Below are positions 46,731 through 58,060 of a stretch of DNA of 64,000 bases, one piece after another. This DNA comes from Gigaspora margarita (Eukaryota; Glomeromycota; Glomeromycetes; Diversisporales; Gigasporaceae), in the NCBI GenBank assembly GCA_009809945.1, contig WTPW01001270.1:57489-121488 (forward strand), written 5' to 3'. Positions within the stretch are counted from its first letter, which is position 1. Every line of letters begins with the position of its first letter. The notes under the pieces were generated by a model that saw only the letters and a list, made by a program, of their open reading frames with translations, was not told where the DNA came from and ran no database searches. Both the position numbers and the translations under genes were made by a program.

Positions 46731-47732
46731 CCTCATTATAGTCACACTCGTTATAGTCACAACCTCATTATAATCACAGTTTTTTTTTACCAACCTAATT
46801 TATATTGAATTAGTTTCGATATAGTTACAATTACTTTATAGTCACTATCACTTTTTTTTTAAAACCAAAGTAATAAAAACATATTAAATTTACCTTGATA
46901 AAGTCACAAAATAATATACTATAAGTGTCCAAAAATAGATTACTACCTAAAATAAGCTACCTCTCTCTTTTGGTCAAAAAACTTAAAAACATCTTTGACC
47001 CAAAAATAAGCTACCCCATGATCGACAGTAGTCGCTACATAGTAAAGTCAAAATTCGACTATGTAAGTTGATTATTATCGCTTAAGTAAACTTATCTGGG
47101 AGAGCAAAATACACATATAGTAAAATTTTTAGAAATATTGGAGAACATTTTATTATTTGACTTTTAATTTTTACGTTTGATGAAAAAATTTAAAGTTGCT
47201 AAAAAAATATATTNGATGAACGTAAAAATTAAAAGTTAAATAATAAAATGTTCTCCGATTTGTATAAAAATTTTAAAAAATATGCATTTTGACCTTCTAA
47301 ACATATTTATTTAGGCATTTATGATCGATTTATATAGTAAAATTTGGACTTTACTATGTAACGACTACTTGTGATCGCTAAAAAACCTCTTTAATATTTA
47401 AAAATTTAAAAATTTTTTGTTTTATTCGTATAATGTAAAATGTAAAATTATATTAATAAAAATTACTTGAAAAATTATAAAAATTTCAAAATATAAGTAA
47501 ATTGATATGTAGAGCAACTTTACTTAGTGCGCAGTAAACGATTTATTTATAAAAAATCAAAGTTTTATATATAGCAATAATTGCGATCAAATAAAATTAT
47601 TTGATATAGTCACAAATTATTTTTATTTACTATTAATGTGATTATATCAAGGTTTTTTAATATAGTCACACCTTTTTATAGTCATCTAAATCCTGTTTCC
47701 CAAACCGGTGACTATACCGAGGTCTAACTGTA
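46731..47732. mobile_element. 1.0-kb TACAGT-ended element with TATAGTCACA iterons
   Basis: The left TACAGTCAGACCTCATTATA, followed by three TTATA(G/A)TCACA repeats, and the right GAGGTCTAACTGTA preceded by TATAGTCA repeats are inverted. TA borders both ends. The interior has no transposase. A MITE (47019-47378) is inserted in it. Confidence 0.85.
47019..47378. mobile_element. 360-bp MITE nested inside the TACAGT element
   Basis: The left TGATCGACAGTAGTCGCTAC and right GTAACGACTACTTGTGATCG are inverted. Inner arms share CATAGTAAAGTC..AATTT and GAGAACATTTTATTATTTGA with its complement around one ambiguous base at 47214. Confidence 0.8.
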
Positions 47733-48687
47733 CTATTAAATATTTTTTCAAATTTGATTCTGTCGACTTCATTGATTTATGAAAAAAGGGGTTTGTAGGT
47801 CTATATTTTATTTTGACTTAAACATCATGATTTATTTTTTTGGTCAATTAGACCAATCTATAAGTTATTGTTTGAAAACGTTTTTAGTGAGCTAATTGAT
47901 CAGAAATGATATCATTGTTAACAGCATTTATGGCTTATATAAGATGATACATACTTATATGTTTTAAAACTATTGTATTCTGCTGCAGAATGAAATGCTT
48001 GTATGGCAAATAACAATATATTTATTAGTTTCTGGTTTGGAGTGACTGGGTGTCATGTAGTTATTTAATTATAACCTTATAATATTATACTGTAATTATA
48101 ATATCACATTATTACAATATTGTGTTTTGCCATTAAGAAATTGCAGCATTACGGCATATGACATTATGGCATTACGGCATATAATTTTTATAACAATTAG
48201 ATGCTATGCCATAATTAATTCTACCACTAGTAAAATGCTATAATTGCCATAATTCAGTAACTCTACCACCTAGCTTGGTGATGCAAAGAAGCTCCTTAAC
48301 ACTTTTGATTGCATAATCAACTCGACCCATGGACTCTTCATCTGATATATCCTTCTGCAATGCAATAAAAATATCTTCTGTTGTATGTTTATTAACGATA
48401 TCGATCGATGTGTATAATATTGCTGAAATAAATTCACATCTCGTCACTTCATTGGCATCAGTCATAATTTCAATATTCGATAATTCAGAATTATATCGTC
48501 CAATGGGGTGTCAACAATCACAAACTTGCAAGACATATAATAAAATTAATAGTGAAGATTTTTTTCTAAATTGATTTTAAAATTCTTAATTTATAATAAA
48601 TCATTAATAAAAAATGTCTTTGCACCAACTTTAATATCTTTTGCTATATTGATTTTTTTTAATTTTGCAAGTTGAATTTTATCTATT

Positions 48688-49318
48688 TTTTTTTTTCACT
48701 TAACTACCTTGCGCTACCTTTATTAATTACTTTTTAAGTACAACGTACGAACTAATATTACATGGTATGCTATTACCCGGCATTCTACTAATGCCCAGGT
48801 ATGGTTGCTACACCAAGCCTTATTCCTCCTAGCAAACTCTGCCGAATCGCACAGTCGTAAGCTTGTTGGTACGGATCGCAGTCCGGACATGCCGCCACGA
48901 GTTCTTGAAGTATCCTTTCAGACTTCGACCTCTCAATACGTCTTGTGACTTCAGTTATTCAAATCGGTAGTTCTGACTCAAGGACGATCCTGGGGTTTTT
49001 GATTTCAACCACTGCGGCGCTACTTCTATTCAGAATGCCTGCAGCCGGGTCTCCTTCACAACGAGAGTACAACTGGCCACACGTGCACTTTTGGTGCCTA
49101 ATTTGAGTAGTCCGCCCGAAGGTTCCACACCAGCTGCCATACCTGCAACCCAACTACGGGAATTGCCTATTTAAGCTCTCTGATTATGCAGAGCCTCTTT
49201 CCCAATTTTGTGACCCACATCATAGATTTTTAAGATTTCGCTGCCACCGAAAATCGAACTGGCAACCTTCCAATTTGCATCCTCGGAGCATAACTGCTAT
49301 GCTATCGGCCCGGAGGAC
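48688..49318 (-). mobile_element. tRNA-derived SINE, 15-bp target duplication
   Basis: TGAATTTTATCTATT flanks it at 48673-48687 and 49319-49333. On minus, the head reads GGGCCGATAGCATAGCAG (box A region) and GGTTGCCAGTTCGATT (box B region). The body is GC-rich; the 3' tail is A-rich (T-run 48688-48695 on plus). At 631 bp it is the same size class as the SINE at 13018-13657, but body and head differ, so it is a second family. Its middle (49065-49215) is shared with 53754-53900. The ORF 48959-49153 is a shadow. Confidence 0.9.
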
Positions 49319-49804
49319 TGAATTTTATCTATTAAGTATTTTAAATATACTATTAATACTGCAGTATGCTTTTTACTCACATATAAACCCATATGGGATT
49401 TTTACTGAGATAGCCAATGATTTTCTGCATTTGCAGAAAAATCACAGAATAGGTTTGAGAAAAACACGGAATAGACCATTGATCATTTTTAAATTTTGGC
49501 CTGAATTAGGGTCTGGCAACATTAATTTTTAAAATTTTGGCTGAGATTTGGGATAGTAATTCCGGTCGACTTAAATATAATTCTGCCAAATCGCAGAATT
49601 TTACAGAATAGAAAAAAATATTCAACTATCGTATATATGTACATAAATGGCCATATAAAAGATCCCATAACTATAAAATACTAGGTATATTTATAGATAT
49701 AAACAATTAAAAGCCCCAGGTATGATACATCTAACAAAAAGAACCAATATAAGAAATTTAACATATTTTTTTCATATCTTTTTGATGCCAATGCATTACC
49801 TGAT

Positions 49805-50030
49805 TTAAAGTATGAACTCTGAGTCTATTAGTAGTTTTTCGTATTTGTGTATAATATTACTACTAATTCTATTTTTATAACAATATCCAACTTCATTCAT
49901 TCCATTAATATCTCCATTGATAGACTTTATTATCACCTCCATTCCATTTATTAATTTAATTCCAGTTCTTTTTATAACAATATCCAACTTTGTTTATTTC
50001 ATTAGTATTTCACATATCTGCTAATTTTTG
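49805..50030 (-). pseudogene. Sel1-repeat fragment in the palindrome arm
   Basis: On minus, KVGYCYKRTGIKLINGMEV and DINGMNEVGYCYKNRISSN are Sel1-type repeats with the charged linker lost; a stop follows at 49805. The other arm (50400-50600, plus) encodes a partial mirror copy (KVGYSYRNGIGC, KVRYCYKMELV) with stops. Neither arm makes a full protein. Confidence 0.65.
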
Positions 50031-50072
50031 ACAATAAATAAATATTTTATCTTTGGCTTTTTTTTTAATCTG

Positions 50073-50331
50073 TGCATTACCATATTTTTCGTGTAATAAT
50101 GCTTATGAGCATTATTTCAAAAATCGTATCATCAAAAAATAAGATGTATGGCTTTGAAATAATGCCATTGTGCGTTCTGAAATAATTCACAAGTTTGGAT
50201 CAATATAAGTTAGCTTATTATATAAATGTCTTTATATGTTAGACAACTAGTCTTTAGCTCAAAATAATGCGTGTGCACGTACTCAAAATAATGCGCAGGT
50301 GAGCGTTATTATGCAAAAATACGGTAATAAA
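50073..50331. mobile_element. ~255-bp MITE at the palindrome centre
   Basis: The ends GCATTACCATATTTTTCGTG and GCAAAAATACGGTAAT are inverted, with subterminal AATAATGC words. Its position at the dyad means either that it inserted at the hairpin tip or that the palindrome formed around it. Confidence 0.7.
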
Positions 50332-50940
50332 CAGATCAAAAAAAAGCCAAAGATAAAGCATTTATTTATTGACAAAAATCAGCATATATGTAAATACTAA
50401 TAAAATAAACAAAGTCGGATATAGTTATAGGAATGGAATTGGATGCAAAAATAAAAGAACTGGAGAGTTTAATAAATAAATGGAATAGAGATGAAAATAA
50501 AGCCTATTAATGGAGATGAAGAGGACACTAATGGAATGAATAAAGTCAGATATTGTTATAAAATGGAATTGGTAATGAAAATATAGCATATTATGCACAA
50601 ATATTAACATATTCATTTTATGCAAAAAAGTAATAAAAGAATTTTACAATAGGATTAAAATATCCATTAATTATTGTTTGGACAAAAAACCACTAATTGA
50701 CTCAGAGTTCATAAGCTTTAAATCAGGTAATGTATTGGCATCGAAAATATATGAAAAAATATATTAACTTTCTTATGCTGGTTTTTTTTGTTAGGTATAT
50801 CATACCCAGGGCTTTTATTTTTATATCTATAAATATACAGTAATTGGGTATTTATAGTTTAAAGCCTAATAATATTCCCAGTGTCTATTATTATATCTTT
50901 TATATCTGATATGACAATTTACGTATATATGTACTGTAGT

Positions 50941-51685
50941 TAGGGTTGTATAACTTACAGTAAGTTATCCTAACTTTTGTAAATTAAATTTTAATGACGT
51001 AACTTAAGTATGTTACACTAATCTGATGTTGGCCAAAAATCTTAAAGCTAATCCACTTTAGCAAATTATTTTATCTTAATGCTAACCAAAATTAATCTTA
51101 AACTGGACTGCTTTAACACCTTATATTTGTAACTTACATGAGGTCATGTAACTTACGATGTAACTTACAATACAAGTTACATTGACAGGTAAGTTTTTCT
51201 ATTCTGTAAAATTCTGCGATTTGGCCAGAATTATATTTAAATCAACTGGAATTACTATTTTAAATTTTAGTCAAAAATTTAAAAATTAATATCTAATCCA
51301 GCCCAAAATTTAAAAATGATCAATGGTTTATTCCGTGTTTTTTCTTAAGCCTATTCCTTGATTTTTCTGCAAACACAGAAAATCATTGGCTGTTTTGGAG
51401 AGATATGTTCATCATCCATATGGGTTTATATCTTACCTGACAATGTAACTTACATTGTAAGTTACATTATAAGTTGCATGACCTCATATAAGTTACAAAT
51501 ATAAGGTGTTAAAGCAGGCCAGCTTAAGATTAATTTTGGTTGGCATTAAGATAAAATAATTTGCTAAAGTGAGTTAGCTTTAAGATTTTTGGCCAGCATT
51601 AGATTAGTATAGCACACGTAAGTTACGTCAATTAAAATTTAATTTACAAAAGTTAGGATAGCTTACTATAAGTTATACAACCTAT
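50941..51685. mobile_element. 0.75-kb element with TAGGGTTGTATAACTTA ends
   Basis: Left arm (50941-51200) and right arm (51436-51685) are inverted copies of about 250 bp, rich in GTAACTTACA words and including TTACAAATATAAGGTGTTAA-type sequence on both sides. The 235 bp between the arms is the outermost part of the 2-kb palindrome. No ORF. Confidence 0.7.
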
Positions 51686-52062
51686 ATACTGTACTATAAT
51701 GCTAAAACAAATGCTAATGTATAATGATATTTCATATATTTTAAAAATTTTATGTGTTGAATTTTCTAATGTTAAGATAACAGTTATGTTTTTTTTACAT
51801 AACGTAAAAACTTACAAAAGTTTACACATGTATATTTTAGCTGATGGGTAATAATTACTAAGCAAATTGATAAACAATATATTTTTCTGCTCTAAATTCT
51901 TTTATTTTAATTTTATCAAAAGAATATTCATCAGCTTGAGGATTTAAATATTCTACTGTTTTTCTTAATTTTTTTTTTTATTGTTAAAATAAATAATTAT
52001 TTTCTTTTTATTTATAATTTTAATTTTAGGGCAACAATCTTTCTACCAAATATTAGCCTATA

Positions 52063-52273
52063 TACAATATTCTATCATAAATAAGCACCCTCTTTTTTAA
52101 AATTTTAAACTTAAATATCTCAACAATTAACTTATCAATTTTGGTTTATTTTAATTTTACAAATTATAAAATTGAAATAAACCAAATTTTATTAAATTTG
52201 ATGAGTTAACTGTTAAGATATTTAAGTTTAAAATTTCAAAAAAGGTGGTACTTATTCATGATAGGATATAGTA
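52063..52273. mobile_element. MITE related to 3420-3614
   Basis: The inverted ends TACAATATTCTATCATAAAT and ATTCATGATAGGATATAGTA lead into AAGCACC / GGTGGTACTT. Same architecture and size class as 3420-3614. Confidence 0.78.
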
Positions 52274-52744
52274 GTCAAAGGATTTTTAACTTTTCACTAT
52301 TATAAACAATAATTTTCAATTCTTCAAAATATCTAAATACTAATGATTAATCTTTTGTAATTCAGAAAAAGTAATAGAGTTTTCAATATTCTTATATTAA
52401 ATTAAAATTTAATAATTTGATTATTAAAAGTTGCAATTATATTAATTTTATAATTACCAAGGTTACAAGTATTTATACTTGTAGCTAAACTATTTTTATT
52501 TAATAATTTTACTAATTTGTTTCAATTCATAACCTAAAGTATAATTAGACTAAAAAAATATTAATATAAATTTTATTTATCCAATATTTTTATACCACTA
52601 TTGATTTAATCAACTAAGTTTTACCTGTTAAAGATATAAAAAATATTGTTTAAAAAAATTTAAATATATTCTTATTAAAATAATTCAGCCTATTATATGT
52701 TTAGAATATATCTAGTTTTTTCTAGAGCAGTATTATATTCAATT

Positions 52745-53010
52745 TACCATAGTGTACTGACCAAAGTACCTGGGGTACAATGCAATCTACCCATAAAAAA
52801 AACTTACAAAAGACCTGGGTATATTATACAGCAGCAGGTTAGTGTCACAAGAAAAAAAATTTTAAGCATATACATATTTTGCATTTATAATGAGCAGTCT
52901 AAAATTTAAAAAACCCTATATTTAATTAATAGAGGTCTCGTGTTTTGCACTAGGGTACTTTGCAATGGGGGTATTGAAAAAGGGGATACTTTGGTCAGTG
53001 CACTATGGTA
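52745..53010. mobile_element. 266-bp MITE, TACCATAGTGTACTGACC ends
   Basis: Nearly perfect inverted ends bounded by TA, continuing with AAAGTACC / GGATACTTT. It carries ..GGGTACTTTGCAATGG and the related ..GGGGTACAATGCAA. No ORF of note (the 70-codon one at 52697-52909 is a shadow). Confidence 0.85.
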
Positions 53011-53270
53011 ATTGTTGTTAAGTAATTACTCATCTTTTTTTCAAAATCTTTAAATAATTCAAGTTCATTTTCTTTTTTAGAAGATAGCTAAAGCTGAATT
53101 CATTTATATGTTTTTGATTATTTAATTAAAGTTAGAATAAGAGTTAGTTAGATATTAGAATTAGGCAGGACTCTAAAATATCTATATATAGATTAGATTG
53201 AAGAATGCATTGCCATTATAGGCAAATTAAATAAAGTAAAGTTTAAATTTGCTTATTTTTTAAAAAAATT

Positions 53271-53624
53271 ATTAATTGCCAATTTGGATAAAATTGGCAC
53301 TTTAGTATTACTATATTTGAAATTGAAGATAAACAAATAAGTGAACAATATATTATCAAATTTGATAGTAACCCTTATAAAAGTTTTTTTATACTAAACA
53401 AATATTATTTTTGGCTCTAAATAAAATTGTAAAGCAGGTTCTTATTAAAATTGAACTAATAGATAAGAAAATATAAGTAAAAATATCTTTAAATATCTTT
53501 AAATCATATAAAAATTTATATATACAGGCCAGATTTAGATTTTGTACCAAATTTGTTTATATATTTGTTTTAACCAATTTCAAATATAGAAATAATACTA
53601 ATTTTATCCAAATCGGCAATTAAA
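53271..53624. mobile_element. ~350-bp inverted-repeat element
   Basis: ATTAATTGCCAATTTGGATA at the left is mirrored by TATCCAAATCGGCAATTAA at the right, with matching inner arms (TATATTTGAAATTG / CAATTTCAAATATA). Its edges are approximate. No gene between 53101 and 53753. Confidence 0.6.
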
Positions 53625-53753
53625 CAGGTTAGACTTTTAAATTGTATATTTCTATAATAAAATTCTATATATATATATATTTTTTAGTTTCAAAGTACCT
53701 GCTTTGGGCCTAGATTTATTCAGTTTATACATCAAAAATTAAACTTGAATGAA

Positions 53754-54627
53754 GTACAACTAGCCATACATACACTTTTGTGTCTAATTTAAGTAGTTTG
53801 CCCAAAAATTTCACATTAGATGCCATACTTGCAACCCAATGATGGGAATTGTCTATTTAAACCCTCTGATTTTCTGCTTCTTTACCAATTTCAACTGTTT
53901 CACTAGTTACTTAGATCATTTATTCCTATATTCCTTAGGACTAATCTATCCTTACAGAAAACTTGGTAGAGCATTCTTTGTTATATACAGGTATTACCTA
54001 CACTTCAGTAATTGTCACTATAGTCAAGGCCAATATTTGCAAGACAATATTATCTCTGTCCTCTTACCAATATCTACTTCATGCCCTTGTAAGGTTTGCT
54101 CCAATCCCAGCACCAACCTTCACCATCCTACTAGTCCTTATACTAACTTTTCAAACTTCCAAACCAGTTAGCTTGAAAGGGTCGATTTACCCAGTATTAA
54201 ATTCCACTATAGTTCTTTCTTCTCTTGATACCTACTTCTATAACATAGGTCCTTTTTCTCTGGTGTGACTCCAGTAACCAGATTGGTGAACCCCATCCTT
54301 TTTTGTCTGATATTCCAGCTCCAGTTTCTGATACTCCAGTTTTAGTAGCACTATCAAAAATCTTTGCTACCTCCTTATTTGGAACTTGCCAAACAGGTTT
54401 CTATTTCTCTGGTCCCTTGGATTTGTCTGTATAATAGTACACAAATATGCTTAAAAGCTCCCATTCTAGATAGTAACCAAGGATTACAGGTAATATACCT
54501 GACAATTGACAAAACAACAGTTATTGTACCACAGGACCATTTTTCAAAGCATCAGCAGTGGGATTTGAACCCTAGACTTGCTACTTAGGAGTGACAATTT
54601 AACAACTTTTCTAAGTTGCCACACCCT
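53754..54627 (-). mobile_element. decayed tRNA-headed SINE-like element, third family
   Basis: On minus, 54627-54550 is tRNA-like: GTGGCAACTTAGAAAAGTTG (weak box A) and GGGTTCAAATCCCAC (strong box B). At the other end, 53754-53900 aligns with the middle of the SINE at 48688-49318 (ACTTTTG..CTAATTTAAGTAGT, GCCATACTTGCAACCCAA, GGGAATTGTCTATTTAAA). The ~640 bp between them is unique. No tail or target duplication was found, so it is old or truncated. Overlapping ORFs of 74-110 codons are not called. Confidence 0.6.
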
Positions 54628-55283
54628 TATTAACATTCTATATATAAATGATCAATTTGTATATTTTTAGTTTAAATATAGAAATAACAATACTGTAAAT
54701 TTTTAATAATAAGCTACTTCAAAAATAAACTATTCTTTTTTGTTATTGCTACTAAAAATAAAACCTGAATATCCACTAGTTTAATTTTATTATAAAAAAA
54801 TCCAAATAGTATCTCTAGTATATATATACAAAAATAGTAAAAATAAAAAGTACATTTATAGTTATTTCTATAGTTAGAAATAACTAAAAATTTATTTTTT
54901 ATTTCCAACATGCATATATGCACATACCTACAAAACCTACCTTCTAAAACTAAAAAAAAATTATCTGCTCTACTTTTCTATTTGTAAAAAATTGATTTGC
55001 TACTTTTTTACATATAAAAGTTTTGTTTTTCTATCTATTTATTATTATTTACCTAACTAATTACCTACTCATAAAAATACCAAAAAGAGCAATAATAAAA
55101 AAACAAAAATTAATAAATAAATAAATAAAAAAAAAACAAAATATAAAAAAAATATAATTTAAACAATATAAGCAAAAAAAATTAAAAAAATAAATAAAAG
55201 TAAAATAAAATATATATATAGTACATATTTAAATAAAAAATAATTTAAAAAATAATTTAAAAATAGGGTTTAATAATTTAGTG
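54628..55283. other. gene-free A-rich stretch
   Basis: A-rich on this strand (55090-55260) with short AATAAATA repeats. No gene. Confidence 0.5.
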
Positions 55284-55563
55284 CAGTGTTATACGTTTTG
55301 GCTATCCACAGTCTTTTTTGGCTTGTTTATATCCAAAATTGTCCAAATGTTCAAGATTGTTCAAAGCTTGTCCAGGCTTTAATATTTAATAAATCTATCT
55401 AAAAAATATATAATTGTATATTTTTTTAGGTGCTAAACACATTCTAGTTAAAATTAAAATAGGTTGTTTTAATAAAATTTTAAGTAATTTTACTTTATTT
55501 AATTGTCCAAAATTGTCCAAAATTGTCCAAATCATTGTCCAAAGCTGTCTTGTAACAACACTG
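55284..55563. mobile_element. 280-bp hAT-type MITE with AATTGTCCA motifs
   Basis: Ends CAGTGTTATACG and GTAACAACACTG, flanked by ATTTAGTG / ATTTAGTA. AATTGTCCAAA is repeated three to four times near each end, in the same strand sense on both sides. Confidence 0.82.
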
Positions 55564-55829
55564 ATTTAGTATATATGCACTTAGTGCACCCTTTTATATT
55601 TTTCAAAATTTTACTAGAGTAGTCTCAGTTGCATTTTTAATATACTTAAATTCTAACCCTAATCTTCTAACTTTAACTTTAATTATTTATTAACCAAATT
55701 ATAAAATCCTTATTGTTATAGTAGTACATATGTATATATATATTTATTGATATTACATATTAATTTCATTTATAATTAAAGTTGTATCCAAATTTACTAA
55801 TCAATAAACAATATTTTACTCATCGATGT

Positions 55830-58060
55830 TTTTTTTGAACATGTAGCAATATTGTGACCAACTTCTTTACAATAACTATATTAATTTTGATATTTTTGTT
55901 TAGTAGACTCATCATGTGTTGGTTGTAAATTTCACTTGCTATTATTACAATAACTTGCTAATTTTGGTCTACTTTTTGTAGAAACTTTTAATGAATTTTT
56001 AAGCTAAAAATCTAAAAAATTATTATCTTTGTCAGAAACATTTAAATTATTTGTCTAACTTGTTTGCTAAACTTCTTTTTCATGTATATTTGCTAGATAA
56101 TTTTCAATTATACTAACAAACTCAGTATCATTATGCAGTAAGTATTTGTTTGTTGCAGTATGCACTAACCTATACTTTTCTATAAAATAATTGCTTTTTA
56201 ATAAAGCTATCATCTTCATTTATATTATTTTCTTTGCTTATTTAAACAAATAGTTGAAGCTATTCAAATTGCTTAGTTATATAACTTATTTGCATTCTAT
56301 TGTTCTTCATACTTGAAATCTTAGTCCAAAGTGATTACTCTTGACTATTGCCTCTTTATAAAGTTTTTTAGAAATCCATCAAACATTAATAAGTCTAATA
56401 TTGAATTGTGCTATCTTAGTAACATTTAGAAGATAAAAAAAGTATTGGTAAACAGGCACCTGCTTTTGTTGCAATAAGCAAGTGCAACAATATAATCTAT
56501 CCTCAAGACAAAAAACTGCATAATGAATATTACTATTTGTAATTCTAGATATGTTCCAGATCTCACTAATATTGGCACAATTCAATCAACTCAAAAGAAT
56601 ACATGTATATATATATATACTATCATATTCATCTTCAAGATTCTTACTATTGGAGGTTCATTTGTTAGCATCTCTTTGATCTCTTTAATACTTGAATGAT
56701 ATATAGTATAAAAAATGCTTTCTTTTATTTGGTTGATCAAAAACTATATAATATTTGGCTGCAAGTAATATTTGATAAGCATTTCAATTATGAGAAAAAT
56801 CATTGTGATATTTACAGTTAAAAAAATGTTTTTAATTTGATTTTGGTATCTAGTTTGCCTCACTTTGACTTCAAAAATATCAAAAAGAACCTTGTTGAGT
56901 TCACAAAGTGAAGTATTACTACTTTTAACAATTTTTTAATACAAGTATTTTGACTTTCTACAAATGATGTTAACTCGATTCCAAGTATAAATATTATTGT
57001 TATAAATTTGCATGCCCAAGACTTGCATTGTTTGTTCAACTGCCTTTGGAGATATTGGCTTGCAGCCAAGTATATTGTAATTATTTCATTCCAGTAATAA
57101 TAAAAAATATCAAAAGTGTTACTATTATAATATTTTCAGAAATCAGAAAAAAGTTATCAAATCATAGATCTAATTTCTATGAAGCTTCTTTTTTATATTC
57201 TTTTTTAGGTGCCAAATACTAGATATTCTGCTATAATTGCATTTCTATTGCAGGATCACTATTAGTAATGATTACTTCAGGTATTCATTCTTGTGTGACT
57301 TTCTTAGGCATTTGTAAAATTCATCAATATGATTCAATAGTTTTATTACTAACAAAAGCCTGTGCAACTATTCTAGATTTTATATTATTATTATGGACTA
57401 CAAAGAGCGATAGTGGCATACAATACTTGTTTGTTTCTGCTATATTGTTATATTCAATAACTTTTCTAAACTCATGCTACAATATGATTTGGTCCAGGCT
57501 TATTCAAAAAAGACTAGTGAGAGTATTTGCGGTATTTGTACTACAAACTAGCAAGGATCTTGTATTGCTTTTTTAGTAACTCTTTATAGAATTATGCTGT
57601 ACAGTCTATTCTCGTTTATATCAACCCATTTGAATTTGCTTAAATTTATATTGATAGTGATATTAACAAGAGAATTATATTAAAGTTGATATATATGAGA
57701 GAATTTTAAATATATAAAAATTTATAAAAATTCATTTTGTGGCTTAGGTTGATATTAATGGGGTTGATATTAACGAGGGATGACTGTATCAATTTTATTA
57801 TTCTGTGCTAATAGCTTTTGTTTCTGAATTTTGGCATATAGATCATTCTGAAAAATTAGATGAGGTAGGTATTTTTGTTTGAATATTCTTCTATTAAAAG
57901 TGCACCAAAATGGTACTGATTTATATAGAACTTAATGTTCTTCTGCATTTTTTTTGTAAGTGCTTTTTGCTATTCCAATTGTAGTATTTTAGAATACATT
58001 TCATAGTTATACTCATCTACCAATATTGTTAAATAAACATAAAGGTTTGGATTCTGTTTA
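55830..58060 (-). pseudogene. MULE transposase pseudogene
   Basis: Minus-strand blocks in order: an N-terminal helical part (about 58060-57800); a catalytic segment NLFVVHNNNIKSRIVAQAF, KTIESY, IPEVIITNSDPAIEMQ (about 57440-57230); SWACKFIT..GIELTSFVESQNTCIK (about 57020-56930, the conserved E-S-T-S-x-V-E-S block); a SWIM finger LYCCTCLLQQKQ..YQYFFYLLNVTKIAQF (about 56500-56410) in which one Cys and the His pattern are damaged; and a zinc-knuckle remnant YCKEVGHNIATC (about 55865). Stops and frameshifts occur between blocks, and a TACAGT MITE is inserted at 57600-57788. Confidence 0.85.
57600..57788. mobile_element. 189-bp TACAGT-type MITE in the MULE gene
   Basis: Left TACAGTCTATTCTCGTTTAT and right TAACGAGGGATGACTGTA are inverted, with repeated TATATCAACCC / GGGTTGATATTAA inside. 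TA-bordered. Younger than the MULE it interrupts. Confidence 0.85.

Larger units (their letters stand above)
46096..48237. mobile_element. 2.1-kb element with GCCGTAATGCCATAATGC motifs
   Basis: The inverted ends GGTAGTAGAATTAATT (46101-46116) and AATTAATTCTACCACTA (about 48212-48228) are followed inwards by repeated TAATGCCATAATGC (46150-46260, 46430-46455) and, at the right, GCATTACGGCATA (48145-48185). Two younger elements are inserted (46498-46686, 46731-47732). Without them it is below 1 kb and non-coding. Confidence 0.7.
45650..48530 (-). pseudogene. decayed lineage-specific gene split by nested transposons
   Basis: Two minus-strand parts belong together. Part 1 (about 48530-48245) has TDANEVTRCEFIS, IALQKDISDEES, GRVDYAIKSVKELL. 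Part 2 (about 46095-45650) has QNLLELKSVYQTNKNKRTI, FYGIVST, FIIYTPDGIY, SVKRLIEIIVVLLKD, TPASKKVRI. From memory this order matches a multicopy R. irregularis protein family, sometimes annotated near Crinkler proteins; I cannot verify this. A 2.1-kb element (46096-48237) sits between the parts. Additional stops after VSTNM and a frameshift near 45890 show it was already, or is now, dead. Confidence 0.6.
49381..51431. repeat. 2-kb palindrome built on Sel1 gene fragments
   Basis: From ATATAAACCCATATGG (49381) inwards and from its complement (51416-51431) inwards the sequence is inverted: AAATCGCAGAATTTTACAGAAT, a TATCATACCTGGGGC-type block, the GATTTAAAGTATGAACTCTG block, Sel1-coding fragments, and ATAAAGATAAA-type blocks near the centre. 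The centre is occupied by a MITE (50073-50331) and the right arm is interrupted at about 50940-51200. Arms have diverged, with indels. Confidence 0.8.
51863..53100 (-). pseudogene. unrecognised decayed gene with two MITE insertions
   Basis: On minus, NELELFKDFEKKMSNYLTT (about 53095-53020) stops at the 52745-53010 MITE. After that come degenerate pieces including LTGKT..LIKSI (about 52630-52600, possibly a P-loop) and SELQKIN (about 52360), then a second MITE, then a clean coding tail VEYLNPQADEYSFDKIKIKE and KYIVYQF ending in TAG near 51863. The intact-looking tail and helical composition suggest a real former gene. I do not recognise the family. Confidence 0.45.

Noticed and set aside
54552..54565. 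Intact host tRNA
   Set aside because: Box B is good, but box A and stems are decayed.
53839..54588. Three overlapping plus-strand ORFs (74-110 codons)
   Set aside because: They are in the SINE-like element on the opposite strand, in different frames, with no recognisable motif.
57268..57576. 102-codon plus-strand ORF with hydrophobic stretches
   Set aside because: It is the antisense of the MULE catalytic segment, whose minus-strand motifs are clear.
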